Shown piece after piece: positions 16,767 through 26,700 of a stretch of DNA of 64,000 nucleotides. Location of the stretch: positions 1,240,001 to 1,304,000 of the forward strand of contig NZ_CP184360.1 in the NCBI RefSeq assembly GCF_048595755.1, given 5' to 3'. A program made the translations under genes and the position numbers. Position 1 is the stretch's first letter. Every line of letters starts with the position of its first letter. Under the pieces are notes generated by a model. That model ran no database searches, had not been told where the DNA came from, and was given only the letters and a program-made list of their open reading frames with translations. Source of the stretch: Luteococcus sp048595755 (lineage in GTDB: Bacteria > Actinomycetota > Actinomycetes > Propionibacteriales > Propionibacteriaceae).

Positions 16767-17426
16767 ATGACTAGCGAATGGTGGACACCAAACGATGCCG
16801 TGAACGCACGGGCTGTGGAGCGCGCCCGTCGGGCCGTGAACTCCGCGGACGCGGTGGAGGACTTGGCGCGGTACTACGCGGTTGAGGGGAACTATGCCGG
16901 GGCTACCTTCACTGGTTTGGAGGGCAATGACCCGCTCCGGATCACGCCAGCAGACCTGCTCGCCATCACCACCTTGTCGGTGAGCGTCTCGCCGCGGGGA
17001 ATCCGTCGCTTCGAAGCCAATGCTGGAGCTGAGTTCCTGCGAGACCTTGACAACAAGTGGGAACTTGGCGGCCGGGACGCCGAAGCTCATGCGGACGCGA
17101 CGGGCGCCTTCTATACCTTCGTGAAGGAGCAGCTCGAAGGCAACAAGTGGGTCACGGCCTCCAAAATCTGTGCGCGCAAGCGACCCAAGCTCTTTCCCGT
17201 GCGTGACAACGTCGTCTGCAACTACCTGGAGCTGACCATGCAGGCCAACGAGGACTGGCCTGCATTCGCGGCCATCATGCGGGACAACGAGACTGTCGAC
17301 GCTCTTGCCCAGGCCGTCGCGGCCGCCCAGCGTCCCGGCGTGGACATGGGCGATGGCATTCCAATGCTGCGCCACCTCGACGTCGTGCTCTGGATGGCAG
17401 GCCTCCGCGAAGGACGCCAGTCCTGA
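16767..17426 (+). CDS. DUF6308-like protein
   Basis: A 219-residue soluble protein. ATG 16767 is 4 bases past the lipoprotein stop, with AAGGGA as ribosome site. The pattern ITPADLLAITTLSVSVSPRG, then KWVTASKICARKRPKLFPV followed by RDNVV, is what I recall for the DUF6308 family, a group of actinobacterial proteins of unknown function. Conserved Lys/Arg in the ARKRPKLFPVRD stretch may bind nucleic acid or phosphate, but no activity is known. No signal peptide or membrane segment. Family assignment is from memory and moderate. Confidence 0.6.
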   Translation: MTSEWWTPNDAVNARAVERARRAVNSADAVEDLARYYAVEGNYAGATFTGLEGNDPLRITPADLLAITTLSVSVSPRGIRRFEANAGAEFLRDLDNKWELGGRDAEAHADATGAFYTFVKEQLEGNKWVTASKICARKRPKLFPVRDNVVCNYLELTMQANEDWPAFAAIMRDNETVDALAQAVAAAQRPGVDMGDGIPMLRHLDVVLWMAGLREGRQS

Positions 17427-17457
17427 AACTGTCAGACCCGTCCGCCAGGCTGTCCCC

Positions 17458-18078
17458 ATGGAGCAACCACGGGGGTTCGGCCTGCTGCGCCCAGCCGAGA
17501 CCGAGGGCGATCTCGCCTGGGCGTGGCACTTGCTGGAACGCGATCTGGACCGGGGCTTCTGGGCGCAATCGCCATCCGGCGCCGACGGAGTGCGGGAAGG
17601 GGTCTTCCTGGAGCATTGGCTAGTCGAGATGGCCAGCGGCGACCCCTTCCAGCGCATCGCCGACGGTCGGCCTCCGCTCCGCGCCGAGGAACACGCCTAC
17701 CTGCTGGAGGCGCTCCACGCGGATGCTCTCGCCTACCAGCAGCTCGTCCGTGACGGGCTTCCCGCCCAGATGCCCGTCGCCGAGAACAGCTCGCTGGTGC
17801 CCCTGGTCATCCATCTGAGTCGCGGTTGGTACCCCACCGAGGACGTGCTGGAGTCCTTCCGTATCCTCGCAGCGTGGGAGGCAGATGCCACCCAGGAGGA
17901 TGCTCTCGATGTGCTGGAATCCCTTCCACATCTGGAACTGCCGACACACTCCGTGCTGACGCGAATCAGGTCGGGCGAGCGCCCACCGATCAAACCAAAT
18001 CGCATCGGAACCGGTGATCTGGTCGCGCTCGACCAGGTCCTGTGGCCAACTCTTGAGGCGATCGCTGACGAGAGCTGA
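17458..18078 (+). CDS. Hypothetical protein
   Basis: A 206-residue acidic soluble protein starting at ATG 17458, 31 bases after the DUF6308-like gene and on the same strand. It is largely helical and rich in Leu, Glu and Trp, with no recognisable motif, signal peptide or transmembrane segment. GRPPLRAEEHAYLLEALHAD and LSRGWYPTEDVLESFRILAA look like helical-repeat material. Similar proteins are not known to me. Codon usage is like the neighbours, so it is probably real. Confidence 0.5.
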   Translation: MEQPRGFGLLRPAETEGDLAWAWHLLERDLDRGFWAQSPSGADGVREGVFLEHWLVEMASGDPFQRIADGRPPLRAEEHAYLLEALHADALAYQQLVRDGLPAQMPVAENSSLVPLVIHLSRGWYPTEDVLESFRILAAWEADATQEDALDVLESLPHLELPTHSVLTRIRSGERPPIKPNRIGTGDLVALDQVLWPTLEAIADES

Positions 18079-18094
18079 GTTGCCTGCGGGGTTC

Positions 18095-18589
18095 TCACTC
18101 CGCCCGTCGCCACCAGGAGTCAGCGGCATCCCGCGGATAGGGCTCCATTGGGTCGCCTGGGCGCCAGTTCGTCGTCGCCATATCCGGCGGGAAGTGCAGG
18201 GCGCACTCCTCGAATTGCACCCCGAGGCGCGTCAGCACCCGTCGACGCAGACCGAAGAACTCCCCGCTGACACGTTCTCCGTCCTCCGCTGATTCACAGA
18301 CGACCCGGGTGTTGTGCAACCGGTCCCCACGCCAGACGTAGTGCACGGTGGTGGGGCCAAGGAGCATTGCGCACAGCTGGTCCACGTAGTCCGTGAAGAC
18401 CTCCAGCACCTCCTCGGGGCCCATCTCGGCGAAGTCCGGGCCGGTTGACGCGCCGGCCGCGGCTCCGAAGAAGACCGATGCCGTCGGCAACACCTCCAGC
18501 AACGCCACCCGACGGGGATCTCCGGGCACTCGCAGGTGCAACTGCAAGGATTGGTCCTCGTCGCCCGGCTCCACGATCCACTGCACCAA
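18095..18589 (-). CDS. Hypothetical protein
   Basis: A 164-residue protein read leftward, convergent with the previous gene with 16 bases between stops. It has an alpha/beta composition: TASVFFGAAAGASTGPDF, FTDYVDQLCAMLLG, then VHYVWRGDRLHNTRVV. No signal peptide or catalytic motif is seen, and I do not recognise the family. It may be a small cytoplasmic protein of the immunity or DUF-type sort, but nothing in the sequence proves a role. Confidence 0.45.
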   Translation of the reverse strand: MVQWIVEPGDEDQSLQLHLRVPGDPRRVALLEVLPTASVFFGAAAGASTGPDFAEMGPEEVLEVFTDYVDQLCAMLLGPTTVHYVWRGDRLHNTRVVCESAEDGERVSGEFFGLRRRVLTRLGVQFEECALHFPPDMATTNWRPGDPMEPYPRDAADSWWRRAE

Positions 18590-18699
18590 GATCCGTCTGC
18601 TGAACCAGTCGGTACCACGCGGTGGAGAGCAACTAGTCCGAGGCGATCTGCGACCATGAGCCAGCTTCGCCGCACTCGAACGAGAGGATCAGGTAGACA

Positions 18700-19275
18700 A
18701 TGACCAACGTGTATACCGCCAAGAAGCGGGAATTCACCTGTCGCAAGTGCCGTTGGCGAGGTCTGGGGGCAACGCTCGTCCTGCTGGACTACTACGACAG
18801 TGGTGTGGCGGAGATGGGGTGCCCTTCCTGTCAGCAGAAGGTCGCGCTGTTCAGCAGCCCAGCCCTGATCGACGTCCAGCAGGCCGCCGCCGGTGGCGAC
18901 GAGGAGGCCATCAAGGCGCTGCCGAGCTATGCGGCACACGCCAACCGACTGGAGCGGTGGCGGGCGATGGCCGCTGTGCCCCTCGCCGATCCGGAGGAAC
19001 TTTCCAGTGGTCCCGTCATGGCCCGAATGCGCTTGGCTGACGCCGATGGTGAGACCTGGTGCGTGCTGGAGGCGAACGGTCACGAGCTGCACCGGGAGCT
19101 GGCCATCTACGACAGCACGGAGCCGGCGACCAGGCTCTTCGGCCAACTCCTTGATCGTTATGGCGAGCGACTTCGGGGCTTCGACTACTCCGCTGCCTCC
19201 GGCTACCTGTGTGGCGACACCCTGTCGGCGAGCCGGGTTCTGGAGGACTTGGTGGCGAGGCTCCCGAAAGGCTGA
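18700..19275 (+). CDS. Zinc-ribbon protein of unknown function
   Basis: A 191-residue protein with an N-terminal zinc ribbon: CRKC at Cys14/Cys17 and CPSC at Cys41/Cys44. The rest is alpha/beta, ending in a helical segment. There is no signal peptide. GAGAGGATCAGG lies just before ATG 18700. It is divergent from the 18095-18589 gene across 110 bases. Zinc ribbons of this spacing bind nucleic acids or proteins; the actual partner is unknown. Confidence 0.55.
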   Translation: MTNVYTAKKREFTCRKCRWRGLGATLVLLDYYDSGVAEMGCPSCQQKVALFSSPALIDVQQAAAGGDEEAIKALPSYAAHANRLERWRAMAAVPLADPEELSSGPVMARMRLADADGETWCVLEANGHELHRELAIYDSTEPATRLFGQLLDRYGERLRGFDYSAASGYLCGDTLSASRVLEDLVARLPKG

Positions 19276-19299
19276 GGCCGCTGGGTAGAACACCCACAC

Positions 19300-19355
19300 C
19301 AATGCATCTAGTATTAGATTCATTGACCGGCTCTTTGGTTGGTCAATGCATCTAG
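19300..19355 (+). promoter_or_regulatory. Repeated operator upstream of the Fic gene
   Basis: CAATGCATCTAG occurs twice, at 19300-19311 and 19344-19355. The first copy also pairs with TAGATTCATT at 19315-19324 as a 9/10 inverted repeat around GTAT. TAGTAT (19309-19314) could be a -10 box and TTGACC (19323-19328) a -35. The second copy ends 14 bases before the Fic start. Repeats placed like this suggest autoregulation, perhaps by the winged-helix C-terminus of the Fic protein itself. Confidence 0.45.
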
Positions 19356-19369
19356 AACAAGGGGCATTC

Positions 19370-20560
19370 ATGGTTGAGATCTACCGCCCTCCGATGCTGG
19401 ACGATCATGACCGGAACGTCGCGGCCGAGGTCAACGGGATGAAGCGCGAACTGAGTTCCAGGCTGCGAACGCCACGGCGTTGGCACGGCGGACTGCGTCG
19501 CAGCGCCCAAGCGCGTGCCGTGCAGGGTTCGAACACCATCGAGGGATACACCATCACGCCCGAGGATGCGCTGGCCGCCATGGACGACGAGGAGCCCCTG
19601 TCCGCGGACCAGAAGACATGGGCTGAGATCACCGGATACCGACGGGTCCTGACCTATGTGATCAACCTCGCCACGGCCCCGGGCTTCACCATCGATGCGC
19701 AGACCCTGCGCACCATGCACTTCATGCTGCTGGAGCACGACTTCTCCAAGGCGCCGGGCACCTATCGCACCAGCGAGATCTATGTCCGGGATGACAGGGG
19801 AGATCGCACCGTCTACCAAGGGCCCGACCCGGAGCTCGTTCCCGACCTGATGGACTCCTTGGTTGCTTCGCTGGCAAGCCCAGCGCCGGTCGATCCCATG
19901 GTTCGCGCTGCCATGGCCCATCTGAACCTGGTGATGATCCATCCCTTCCGCGATGGCAATGGCCGCATGGCTCGGGCGCTCCAGACCATGGTCATGGCGC
20001 GCGACAAGGTGATCACCCCCGAGTTCTCCAGTATCGAGGAGTGGTTGGGCAGCAATACCGACGACTACTACCGGGTCCTTGCGGCGACGGGTCACGGGGC
20101 TTGGCACCCGGAGAATGACACGACGCTCTGGATCCAGTTCAACCTGCGGGCTCATCACATGCAGGCCCAGACCTTGCGCCGTCGATTCCGTGAGGCCGAA
20201 GTGTTGTGGGGAGAGCTGGACCAGCTGGTCGCCACGTTCGGGCTGCCGGATCGCGCGGCCGACGTGCTCTTCGACGCCTATCAAGGCCGACGCGTCACAC
20301 GCGCCAGCCACATGGAACGATCAGGCGGCATCGATCCTCGGACGGCCACCAAGGACCTGCAGCGCATGGCCGACGTTGGGCTGCTCACCGCCCGCGGTGA
20401 AACTCGTGCCCGGCACTACGTCAGCGGGCCGGCGCTGGTTGAACTGATCGACCAGATCCGCGGCGCACGGCAGCCCCTCAGCGACCCCTATCCCGACCTC
20501 GAGGCGCGGCTCCGGTTGCCGGGGGCGGTGGAGGCCTCCTCGGAGGCCACGCTGTTCTAG
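19370..20560 (+). CDS. Fic-family AMP-transferase with N-terminal inhibitory helix and C-terminal wHTH
   Basis: A 396-residue protein. ATG 19370 is preferred to 19346 because CAAGGGG lies 5 bases upstream and the longer start falls in the operator repeat. The inhibitory motif SNTIEG (Ser54-xxx-Glu58-Gly59) marks it as a class II, self-inhibited Fic. The active-site loop HPFRDGNGR begins at His191. The C-terminal 130 residues (FDAYQGRRVTRASHMERSGG, then DLQRMADVGLLTARGETRAR) form a winged helix as in stand-alone regulatory Fic proteins. Fic enzymes move AMP from ATP to Ser/Thr/Tyr of target proteins; the target is unknown. The intact inhibitory glutamate argues for tight control of activity. 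Confidence 0.88.
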   Translation: MVEIYRPPMLDDHDRNVAAEVNGMKRELSSRLRTPRRWHGGLRRSAQARAVQGSNTIEGYTITPEDALAAMDDEEPLSADQKTWAEITGYRRVLTYVINLATAPGFTIDAQTLRTMHFMLLEHDFSKAPGTYRTSEIYVRDDRGDRTVYQGPDPELVPDLMDSLVASLASPAPVDPMVRAAMAHLNLVMIHPFRDGNGRMARALQTMVMARDKVITPEFSSIEEWLGSNTDDYYRVLAATGHGAWHPENDTTLWIQFNLRAHHMQAQTLRRRFREAEVLWGELDQLVATFGLPDRAADVLFDAYQGRRVTRASHMERSGGIDPRTATKDLQRMADVGLLTARGETRARHYVSGPALVELIDQIRGARQPLSDPYPDLEARLRLPGAVEASSEATLF

Positions 20561-20603
20561 AGCGCCCTGACATCGGGGATTCCCTGCTGAACCTTCGGAT
20601 GGG

Positions 20604-20609
20604 TAGCGT
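20604..20609 (+). promoter_or_regulatory. -10 box, leaderless start of glycosyltransferase gene
   Basis: TAGCGT lies 6 bases before ATG 20616, and no Shine-Dalgarno is visible. That spacing puts the transcription start at or next to the A of the start codon, the leaderless layout common in actinobacteria. Confidence 0.5.
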
Positions 20610-20615
20610 TTCGGC

Positions 20616-21887
20616 ATGGACACCGCGACGACGGTCCTGTTCACCCCTATCGGCCTGAACCTGGCCGAGGTCACCCGCATGGTCGAGGTGGCCAAGGCCC
20701 TGCGCGCCCACCCCGGAGTGCGGCCCGTCTTCCTGGTGCATGACAAGGGCTTCGACCACCTCATCACCCAAACGGGTTTTCCGCGTCTGCCGGGCGCCAC
20801 ACCGTTCACCGACGAGCAGGCGGCCCAGGTGATCGCCTTCGACCAGGGACGGACCCTGCGCCATCCCTTCACCGTCGACAGGGTTCGGGAGCGGGTCGAC
20901 GTGGAACGTGCCGCCATTCGTGATCTCGGCGCCGTCGCCGTGGTTCACGGCACCAACCCCACCACGCCGATCTCAACCCGCGCCGAGTCTGTCCCGCTCT
21001 TCTATCCCGTCCCCTATGCCTTCAGTGCCGCCCACCTCGCCTCGGGGCGCGGGCTGCCAATCCTCCCGTCCCGGGGTGCCGGACGGCTGCTGAACAAGGG
21101 CGTCGCCAGCCTTGCCGCTCGCCTCGTCGACAGCCTTCCGCTGCTGCCGCGCTCCTTCCAGCGCATCGGACGAGAGAACGGCGTGCCGATGCGCACCCTC
21201 ACAGACCTGCTCGGCGCCGACCACGTGTTGCTCACCGCGATGCTCGACGAGGTGGGAAGTTCCCCGCTCCCGCAGGGGCATCACGTCGTCGGCCCCGTCT
21301 TCGCCAAACTGGACGCCCCGATGCCGGCCATCGTCGAGGAGCTGGCTGCCGCAGAGCGTCCCGTCGTCTACTGCGCCTTCGGTTCCTCGGGCACTCCGGG
21401 CTTGGTGCGCAATGCCCTGCGCGCCCTGGCCAAGGCGCCCGTGGAGGTGGTCGCACCGCTTCGCCAATACCTGTCACCCAGTGACGAGGCGGCGCTGCCC
21501 GGCAACATCCACCTCACGGATCTGGTGCCCGCCCACCGGCTGGGCGGCCTGGTGGATGCCGCCGTCCTGCACGGGGGACAGGGGACCGTGCAGACCGCCT
21601 GCGCCACGGGCATTCCCTTCATCGGGATGGGCCTCAGCGCCGAACAACGCTGGAATGTCGACGTCTGGGCGCACCGCGGCAACGCGATCGCACTGTCTCC
21701 GCGCGACCTGCGCGGTGATGCCCGGTCTTTCCACGGCGCCCTGGATCGGCTGCTGGAAGACCCTGGGATTCGGCAGGTCGCACAGCGGGTCTCCCGGGAG
21801 CATGAGGGTGTCGACGGCGCCGCCGAGTGCGCGCGCATCATCGCCGCGGAGCTCGGTGGCAGGGCGGCGGTGTCAGAGGCCCGGTAG
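20616..21887 (+). CDS. GT1-family (UGT/MGT-like) glycosyltransferase
   Basis: A 423-residue protein with the GT-B two-lobe layout. The N-terminal lobe starts VLFTPIGLNLAEVTRMVEVA, the acceptor side. The C-terminal donor lobe has VVYCAFGSSGTP and the signature HGGQGTVQTACATGIPFIG, followed by AEQRWNVD. The usual HGG..T..E/Q pattern binds the nucleotide-sugar diphosphate. Family members glycosylate small lipophilic acceptors, macrolides or sterol-like molecules. It stands alone between the Fic gene and a convergent pair of exported proteins, so the acceptor cannot be inferred. Confidence 0.82.
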   Translation: MDTATTVLFTPIGLNLAEVTRMVEVAKALRAHPGVRPVFLVHDKGFDHLITQTGFPRLPGATPFTDEQAAQVIAFDQGRTLRHPFTVDRVRERVDVERAAIRDLGAVAVVHGTNPTTPISTRAESVPLFYPVPYAFSAAHLASGRGLPILPSRGAGRLLNKGVASLAARLVDSLPLLPRSFQRIGRENGVPMRTLTDLLGADHVLLTAMLDEVGSSPLPQGHHVVGPVFAKLDAPMPAIVEELAAAERPVVYCAFGSSGTPGLVRNALRALAKAPVEVVAPLRQYLSPSDEAALPGNIHLTDLVPAHRLGGLVDAAVLHGGQGTVQTACATGIPFIGMGLSAEQRWNVDVWAHRGNAIALSPRDLRGDARSFHGALDRLLEDPGIRQVAQRVSREHEGVDGAAECARIIAAELGGRAAVSEAR

Positions 21888-21944
21888 CCGCTGCGACTGC
21901 CCGACTAGGGGACGGCGCCTCGCGGTGGTCCACAAATGGCCTGA

Positions 21945-22943
21945 TCAGCGGGTGACCACCGACTCCAGCTCACCGACCTCCACGGAGCGGCTCGCGCTGC
22001 GAGACATGGTGACCATTCCGGCTTGCCCGAGGGCTTGCCATTCGACGGCCCAGGTGGTGTTGGCGGTGACGTCGTAGGTGCCGGCCTTCATCCACGTGTG
22101 GCCACAGTCGGGCGAGGCGGCCATCGGCTCGGCGCTGGTGGGCCGCGGTGTCGCGGTCTTGCACGACAGGGTGGTGCCGTCACCGGTGGTGACCTCGGTG
22201 CGCACCCGGTGGGCGATCAATGTGACCGGGATGCCCTGCTGCGTGACCGATGCGTTGATGACCGGCGGTTCGTCGGTCCACAGCCACACGGGCAGACCGA
22301 CGGCCAACATGTTCCACTCGTTGATGCCGGGCTCGGGGCCCAAGTGGGGTTCGGGCAGCGGCAGGTCAACCTGGCCGACGGCCTGGTTGACGATGCTGAC
22401 GACGTCGATGACCGGTTCGGGTTCTGGGGCCGGCTCAGGGGCGGGTGCTGCGGCTGCGGCCGGTTCCTGCTGCGCCGGCGGGCCGCTGGTGGGTGCCGGT
22501 TTCGGCGCCGCTGCTGGTGCGGAGACGAAGTAGTCCTCGAACCCGCACACCTGCGTGGGGCTCGCGACACAGACAGGGTTGACGTATTGCCGCTTGGGAG
22601 CCGCTGCGGCAGCTGCCCGCGGCAGGGACGAACCTCCGCCGCTCGTTCGGGCAGGGGCTCCGGTGCGCAGCAGGTAGCCGACGCTGCTCACCCTGCGTGG
22701 TGCCGGCACAGAGGCCGAGACCGGGGCCTGGTGTCTTGCTTGGGTGCGCGCCTGTTGGATGGGAACCGAACGCGTCTGGCGTTGGGTGACCTTCTTGGCT
22801 CGGACTTGGACCTGCCCGGGTGAAGTACTGACGGATGTGCGATAGGAGGATTCGTGGTTGCTGCGGGGCGGGTTTAGGCCTTGGAGCGGCATGACTGTGA
22901 TGGAGAGTGCCATGGACACGGCGAAAGGCATCACATGGGGCAT
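21945..22943 (-). CDS. Exported Pro/Ala-rich protein
   Basis: A 332-residue protein with a hydrophobic N-terminus (VMPFAVSMALSITVMPL), compatible with a weak signal peptide. A basic, Gln/Arg-rich stretch (about 40-90), a Pro/Ala/Glu-rich spacer (about 140-185) and a globular C-terminal domain follow; WNMLAVGLPVWLW and DCGHTWMKAGTYDVTANTTW are its best parts. The latter looks like the end of a PKD/immunoglobulin-like fold in which a structural cysteine pair is likely. Its start overlaps the end of the upstream lipoprotein gene by 13 bases, so the two are coupled. Such pairs recur in actinobacteria next to each other; function unknown. Confidence 0.65.
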   Translation of the reverse strand: MPHVMPFAVSMALSITVMPLQGLNPPRSNHESSYRTSVSTSPGQVQVRAKKVTQRQTRSVPIQQARTQARHQAPVSASVPAPRRVSSVGYLLRTGAPARTSGGGSSLPRAAAAAAPKRQYVNPVCVASPTQVCGFEDYFVSAPAAAPKPAPTSGPPAQQEPAAAAAPAPEPAPEPEPVIDVVSIVNQAVGQVDLPLPEPHLGPEPGINEWNMLAVGLPVWLWTDEPPVINASVTQQGIPVTLIAHRVRTEVTTGDGTTLSCKTATPRPTSAEPMAASPDCGHTWMKAGTYDVTANTTWAVEWQALGQAGMVTMSRSASRSVEVGELESVVTR

Positions 22944-23503
22944 CGATTCACCACTTCACTATCCTGGATGAATGCTTTGAGCTGAGCTTTCTCCCGCTTG
23001 AAGTAGACCTCGTTGTAGGTCTTGCGTCCTGTTCCGACGTCCTGTCCAGAGGCCTTGTCCACCATTGTCACGTGACTCGCGTCCACGCAGACACGAAGCG
23101 ATGTGATCGACCCTTCGCGCGCTATTCCGGGGTTCGGCGCCATTGACGTGATCTTTGCCCCAGACTCCGCCTTCGGACGGAAACCCAACTCGCGATCTCC
23201 TTGATAGGCGGATTCCACCAGTCCCTTGAGTGGCTCTGCCAGATAGGGATCGATCGCATCAGCGACGGATTCTGGTTCGAAGCCACTCATTTCAGCTTTG
23301 TCTACCTCGGCGAAATACGCCTTGTACACCTCGACCGCCTCGAGATACATCGGGTCCGTGCTCGGGTTCGACGCAGCCGCGCTGGGGGTCGTGCTGCTTG
23401 CGGTGGCCGCAGGTGTGGTGGCAGGTGGCGGTCCCGGGTCGGGGTCCGGTGAGCAGGCTGCGAGCAGGCAGGCGAGTACCAGCAGGCTGGTGAGCTTCCG
23501 CAT
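22931..23503 (-). CDS. Small lipoprotein, upstream partner of the exported Pro-rich protein
   Basis: A 190-residue lipoprotein. The signal peptide MRKLTSLLVLACLLAAC ends in lipobox LAAC (Cys17). A Thr/Ala/Pro/Ser linker runs to about residue 50, then a globular domain beginning PMYLEAVEVYKAYFAEVDKA. The C-terminal half (SLRVCVDASHVTMVDKASG, then RKTYNEVYFKR) is of the NTF2/DUF-like type found in many Gram-positive lipoproteins. It overlaps the downstream exported protein by 13 bases. Outside the membrane; substrate unknown. Confidence 0.7.
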   Translation of the reverse strand: MRKLTSLLVLACLLAACSPDPDPGPPPATTPAATASSTTPSAAASNPSTDPMYLEAVEVYKAYFAEVDKAEMSGFEPESVADAIDPYLAEPLKGLVESAYQGDRELGFRPKAESGAKITSMAPNPGIAREGSITSLRVCVDASHVTMVDKASGQDVGTGRKTYNEVYFKREKAQLKAFIQDSEVVNRCPM

Positions 23504-23664
23504 CGGGGCTCCTGGGGGTCGACGATGTGGTCAATCTGCCAGTCCGGGTGCACTGTGCCAAGGGTCATAATCGGGCCATTCGCCCCGACGCCCACTGCAC
23601 AAGGAAAAGGCGCAGATGGGGCTTTCCGGCGCAAGCCCGGCAATCTCGGATCCTGGGCGAAACC

Positions 23665-23708
23665 CAGCAGGGTGGTCCCCGACGCGAAGGTCGAGGACCA
23701 CCCTGCTG
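23665..23708 (-). terminator. Hairpin terminator of the amidohydrolase gene
   Basis: Perfect 14-bp stem, CAGCAGGGTGGTCC 23665-23678 with GGACCACCCTGCTG 23695-23708, and a 16-base loop. It lies 42 bases past the leftward stop at 23750. The U-tract is poor, as is usual in GC-rich genomes. The rest of 23504-23749 contains nothing else I can name. Confidence 0.6.
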
Positions 23709-23749
23709 CGAAAATAGCACTACCCAGATGGGCAGCGTCCGTCGTGTGG

Positions 23750-26700
23750 TCAGTGCTCCCGGCAGCACTGCCGGCGGGCCTCGGCCAGCTCCTGCGGGCT
23801 GTTCCACCACTGGTCCTGCGCGCTGCCGTGCTTCGGTACCCGGGGGCGCACCTGCTGGTCGCCCTGCTTCGCCGTGACCCGGCTCGTCTTGGCACCCGAG
23901 GCCGCCGCGACGCTGGTGCCCTTCACCGGTTGCCTCCTGTCGGTGGCAGTCGGGCTGGGGAAGGGCGCCATGATCTCCGCGCGCGTCAGGTGCCGGCCGG
24001 CCGTGACCACTGCGTTGACATTGGCCAGGTCGTCGATGTTCTCCAGCGGATTGCCGTCGACGATGAGCAGATCGGCGTACATGCCCTTGGCGACTCGGCC
24101 GATCGGTTGGCGCAAGACCTTGCCGGTGACGCTGGTCACCGAACGCAGCGCATCCAGCGTGGAGACACCGAACTTCACCATGGCTCGCAGGTTCATGTGC
24201 AGGCTGATGGCCAGGTGGTCGATCGGTGCATCGGTGCCGCTGGTCACCACCCCTCCGGCGCGGATCATGGCCTTCACCTGGGCCACCTGGTTCTCCAGCT
24301 TGGTGAGGGTCGGCGTCGGGTCACCGGCGCGTGCCTCCTCGACCGTCCTGTCCAGCGCAGCCTTGCGCCAGACCGGATTCAGACGGGTGATGCGCTCGTC
24401 GCTGACCAGACTGTCGTCCTCGCGGTACAGGATGCTCGAGTCGAACAGGGTCGGGGTGCGCGCCATCTGGGCGTCGACGAAGGGCTTGATGACGTCCTCG
24501 TAGCCGGTGCCCACATTGGTGATGGTGCGCGAGTAGCCAAAACGGTTGGTGGCACCGATGTGCTCGGTCCAGTCGCCACCAAAGGCCAGCGCGGGGTAGT
24601 GGTAGTGCGAGGTGACGTGCATGCCGGCGCGATGGGCGTCGGCGATCACCCGACGATGGTCCTCGGTGCGCAGGCGGACGTAGCACTTGATGAGGTCGTA
24701 GTCGAGCTCCCGGGCACGTCGCATCTCCTCGCGCACCTGGCCCGTGGACGTGGTGGGCCGCATGAAGTTGTAGTAGATGCGTGAGCCGTCGATCGCCTCG
24801 CCGGTGGCAAGGTAGCGCGGCGCCAGCCGACGACCGGACTGCACCGCCTCCCGTTCGTGGACCATGTGGAAGGCGGGCGAACCGGGCGAACGGGTCATGG
24901 TGACACCCATCGAGAGCCACAGCGCGCCCTGCCGGCTGCCGTACTCATAGCCCTGCATCTCACGGTGATGGTGGGCATCGATCAGGCCGGGCATCACGAA
25001 GCGCTTGCTGGCGTCCACCACGGTCATGCCGGGGCGCTTGCGATGCGGCTCCACGGCGACGATCCGCTGCCCGCGCACCACGACGTCGACATTGCGGCGC
25101 ACGGTCTTGGACTCGCCGTCCCACAGCTGGCCGGCATGGATGACGTAGGCCTTCTCGGTGCCGCGGTGGTTGCTCCAGGTCAGAGCGGTGGACAGGGTGC
25201 GGACCCGACCCCGACGGCTGAGCCGCAGTCGCTCGCCGGACAGGTACAGGAAGGTCTGCGAGTCGGCTCCCCAGCTCAGCGCATCGGTCAGCTCGTCATT
25301 GACGCGTCGTGGCTTGCCGGTGGGCTTGCCGGCCTCGTCGACGGGCAGGGTCCATGCCCGGTTGGCCATCGCGAACAGCATGCTCGATCCGTCGGGTGCC
25401 CAGATCGGCCCGTCGTCGCCGCGGGTCTGCAGCGAACGGTGCGGCGCCACCTCGTGGTAGCTGCCCTCGCCGGTGGCGCGGTCGACCACCAGGATGGTGC
25501 TCAGGCCCTCGCGGAAGCGCTTGGTGTACGGCTTCACCGCCGCCAGGGCAATCAGCTTCCCGTCGGGCGACCAGGTGGGCCGGCCGGGCTCGAAGGTGGC
25601 GTCGAAGACCAGCTGCGAACTGCCGGTGGTCGCATCGGCAACCCACAGCCCGCCGTCCTGGTCGAGGAAGGCGATCTCCTTGCCGTCCGGCGACCAACGG
25701 CAGGACACCGCAGCCATGTCTGTGAAGGCCGTGAGCTGGCGATCGGCGCCGCTGGCAAGATCACGGATCCACAGGTTCATGGTGCCGCTGCGGTCGCTGG
25801 CGTAGACCAGCTCCTTGCCGGAGGGGGAGAAGTCGGGATGGCTGAACCACCACGGCTCCTGGAACAGCGGCTTGGCCTTGCCGTCGACGGGCATCAGGTA
25901 GACGTCGTTGAGGGCGCAGAAGGCGATCTGCTTGCCGTCACGGGAGAGCACCGGGCTGCCGATGCCCACCACGGGGAAACGGCCGGGCGCATCGAAACGA
26001 CGCACCGAGCGACGGTAGTTGGGCTGCACCGGCTTGACCGCCGCAGTGAAACCGATCGTGGCGGCGTCGCTGCCCGACAGGCGACGGCGACGGATCCGAC
26101 CGCCGGCGGCGTAGTAGAAGGTCCCGTCGGGCAGGAAGCTGGCCGGCAGCGGGAAGACCTCCTCGCCCGAGACCAGGGCGGCCCCGTCGGTGAGCTGCAG
26201 GGAGTTCTTCCCGTCGGCGAACAGGTGGAAGGCCACCTCCTTGCCGTCGGGCAGGTAGGCCGGGTGGTGCGCCACCTGCTCCGGCTCCAGCGTGGCCAAG
26301 GTGCGTCGCTGACCGGAGTGCACCGTGACCTCGTGCACCTGGGTGTTCTCGACGACGTAGGCGATGCGCTTGCCGTCGGGCGACCAGGCCGGCTCGTAGG
26401 CATCCTGCGCGTCCATCACGAGCAGTCGGGTCTTGCCCGAGGCGACGTCGAGCAGGCCGATGTTGTAACTGCCGCCCTGGTCGGTGGAGTAGGCGATGGT
26501 CTTGCCGTCGGGCGAGAAACGGGGCTCGCGATGGTCGAAGGGGCCTTGGGTGTGCTGGCGCAGGTCGGTGCCGTCGGGCGTGCAGGACCAGATGTGGAAG
26601 TTGCCGTCGCGGTAGGACTGGAAGGCGATGCGCTTGCCGTCGGGCGACCAGTTGGGCTGGGCGATGTCGCTGAAGTCACTGGTGAGGCGTCGCGCGATGC

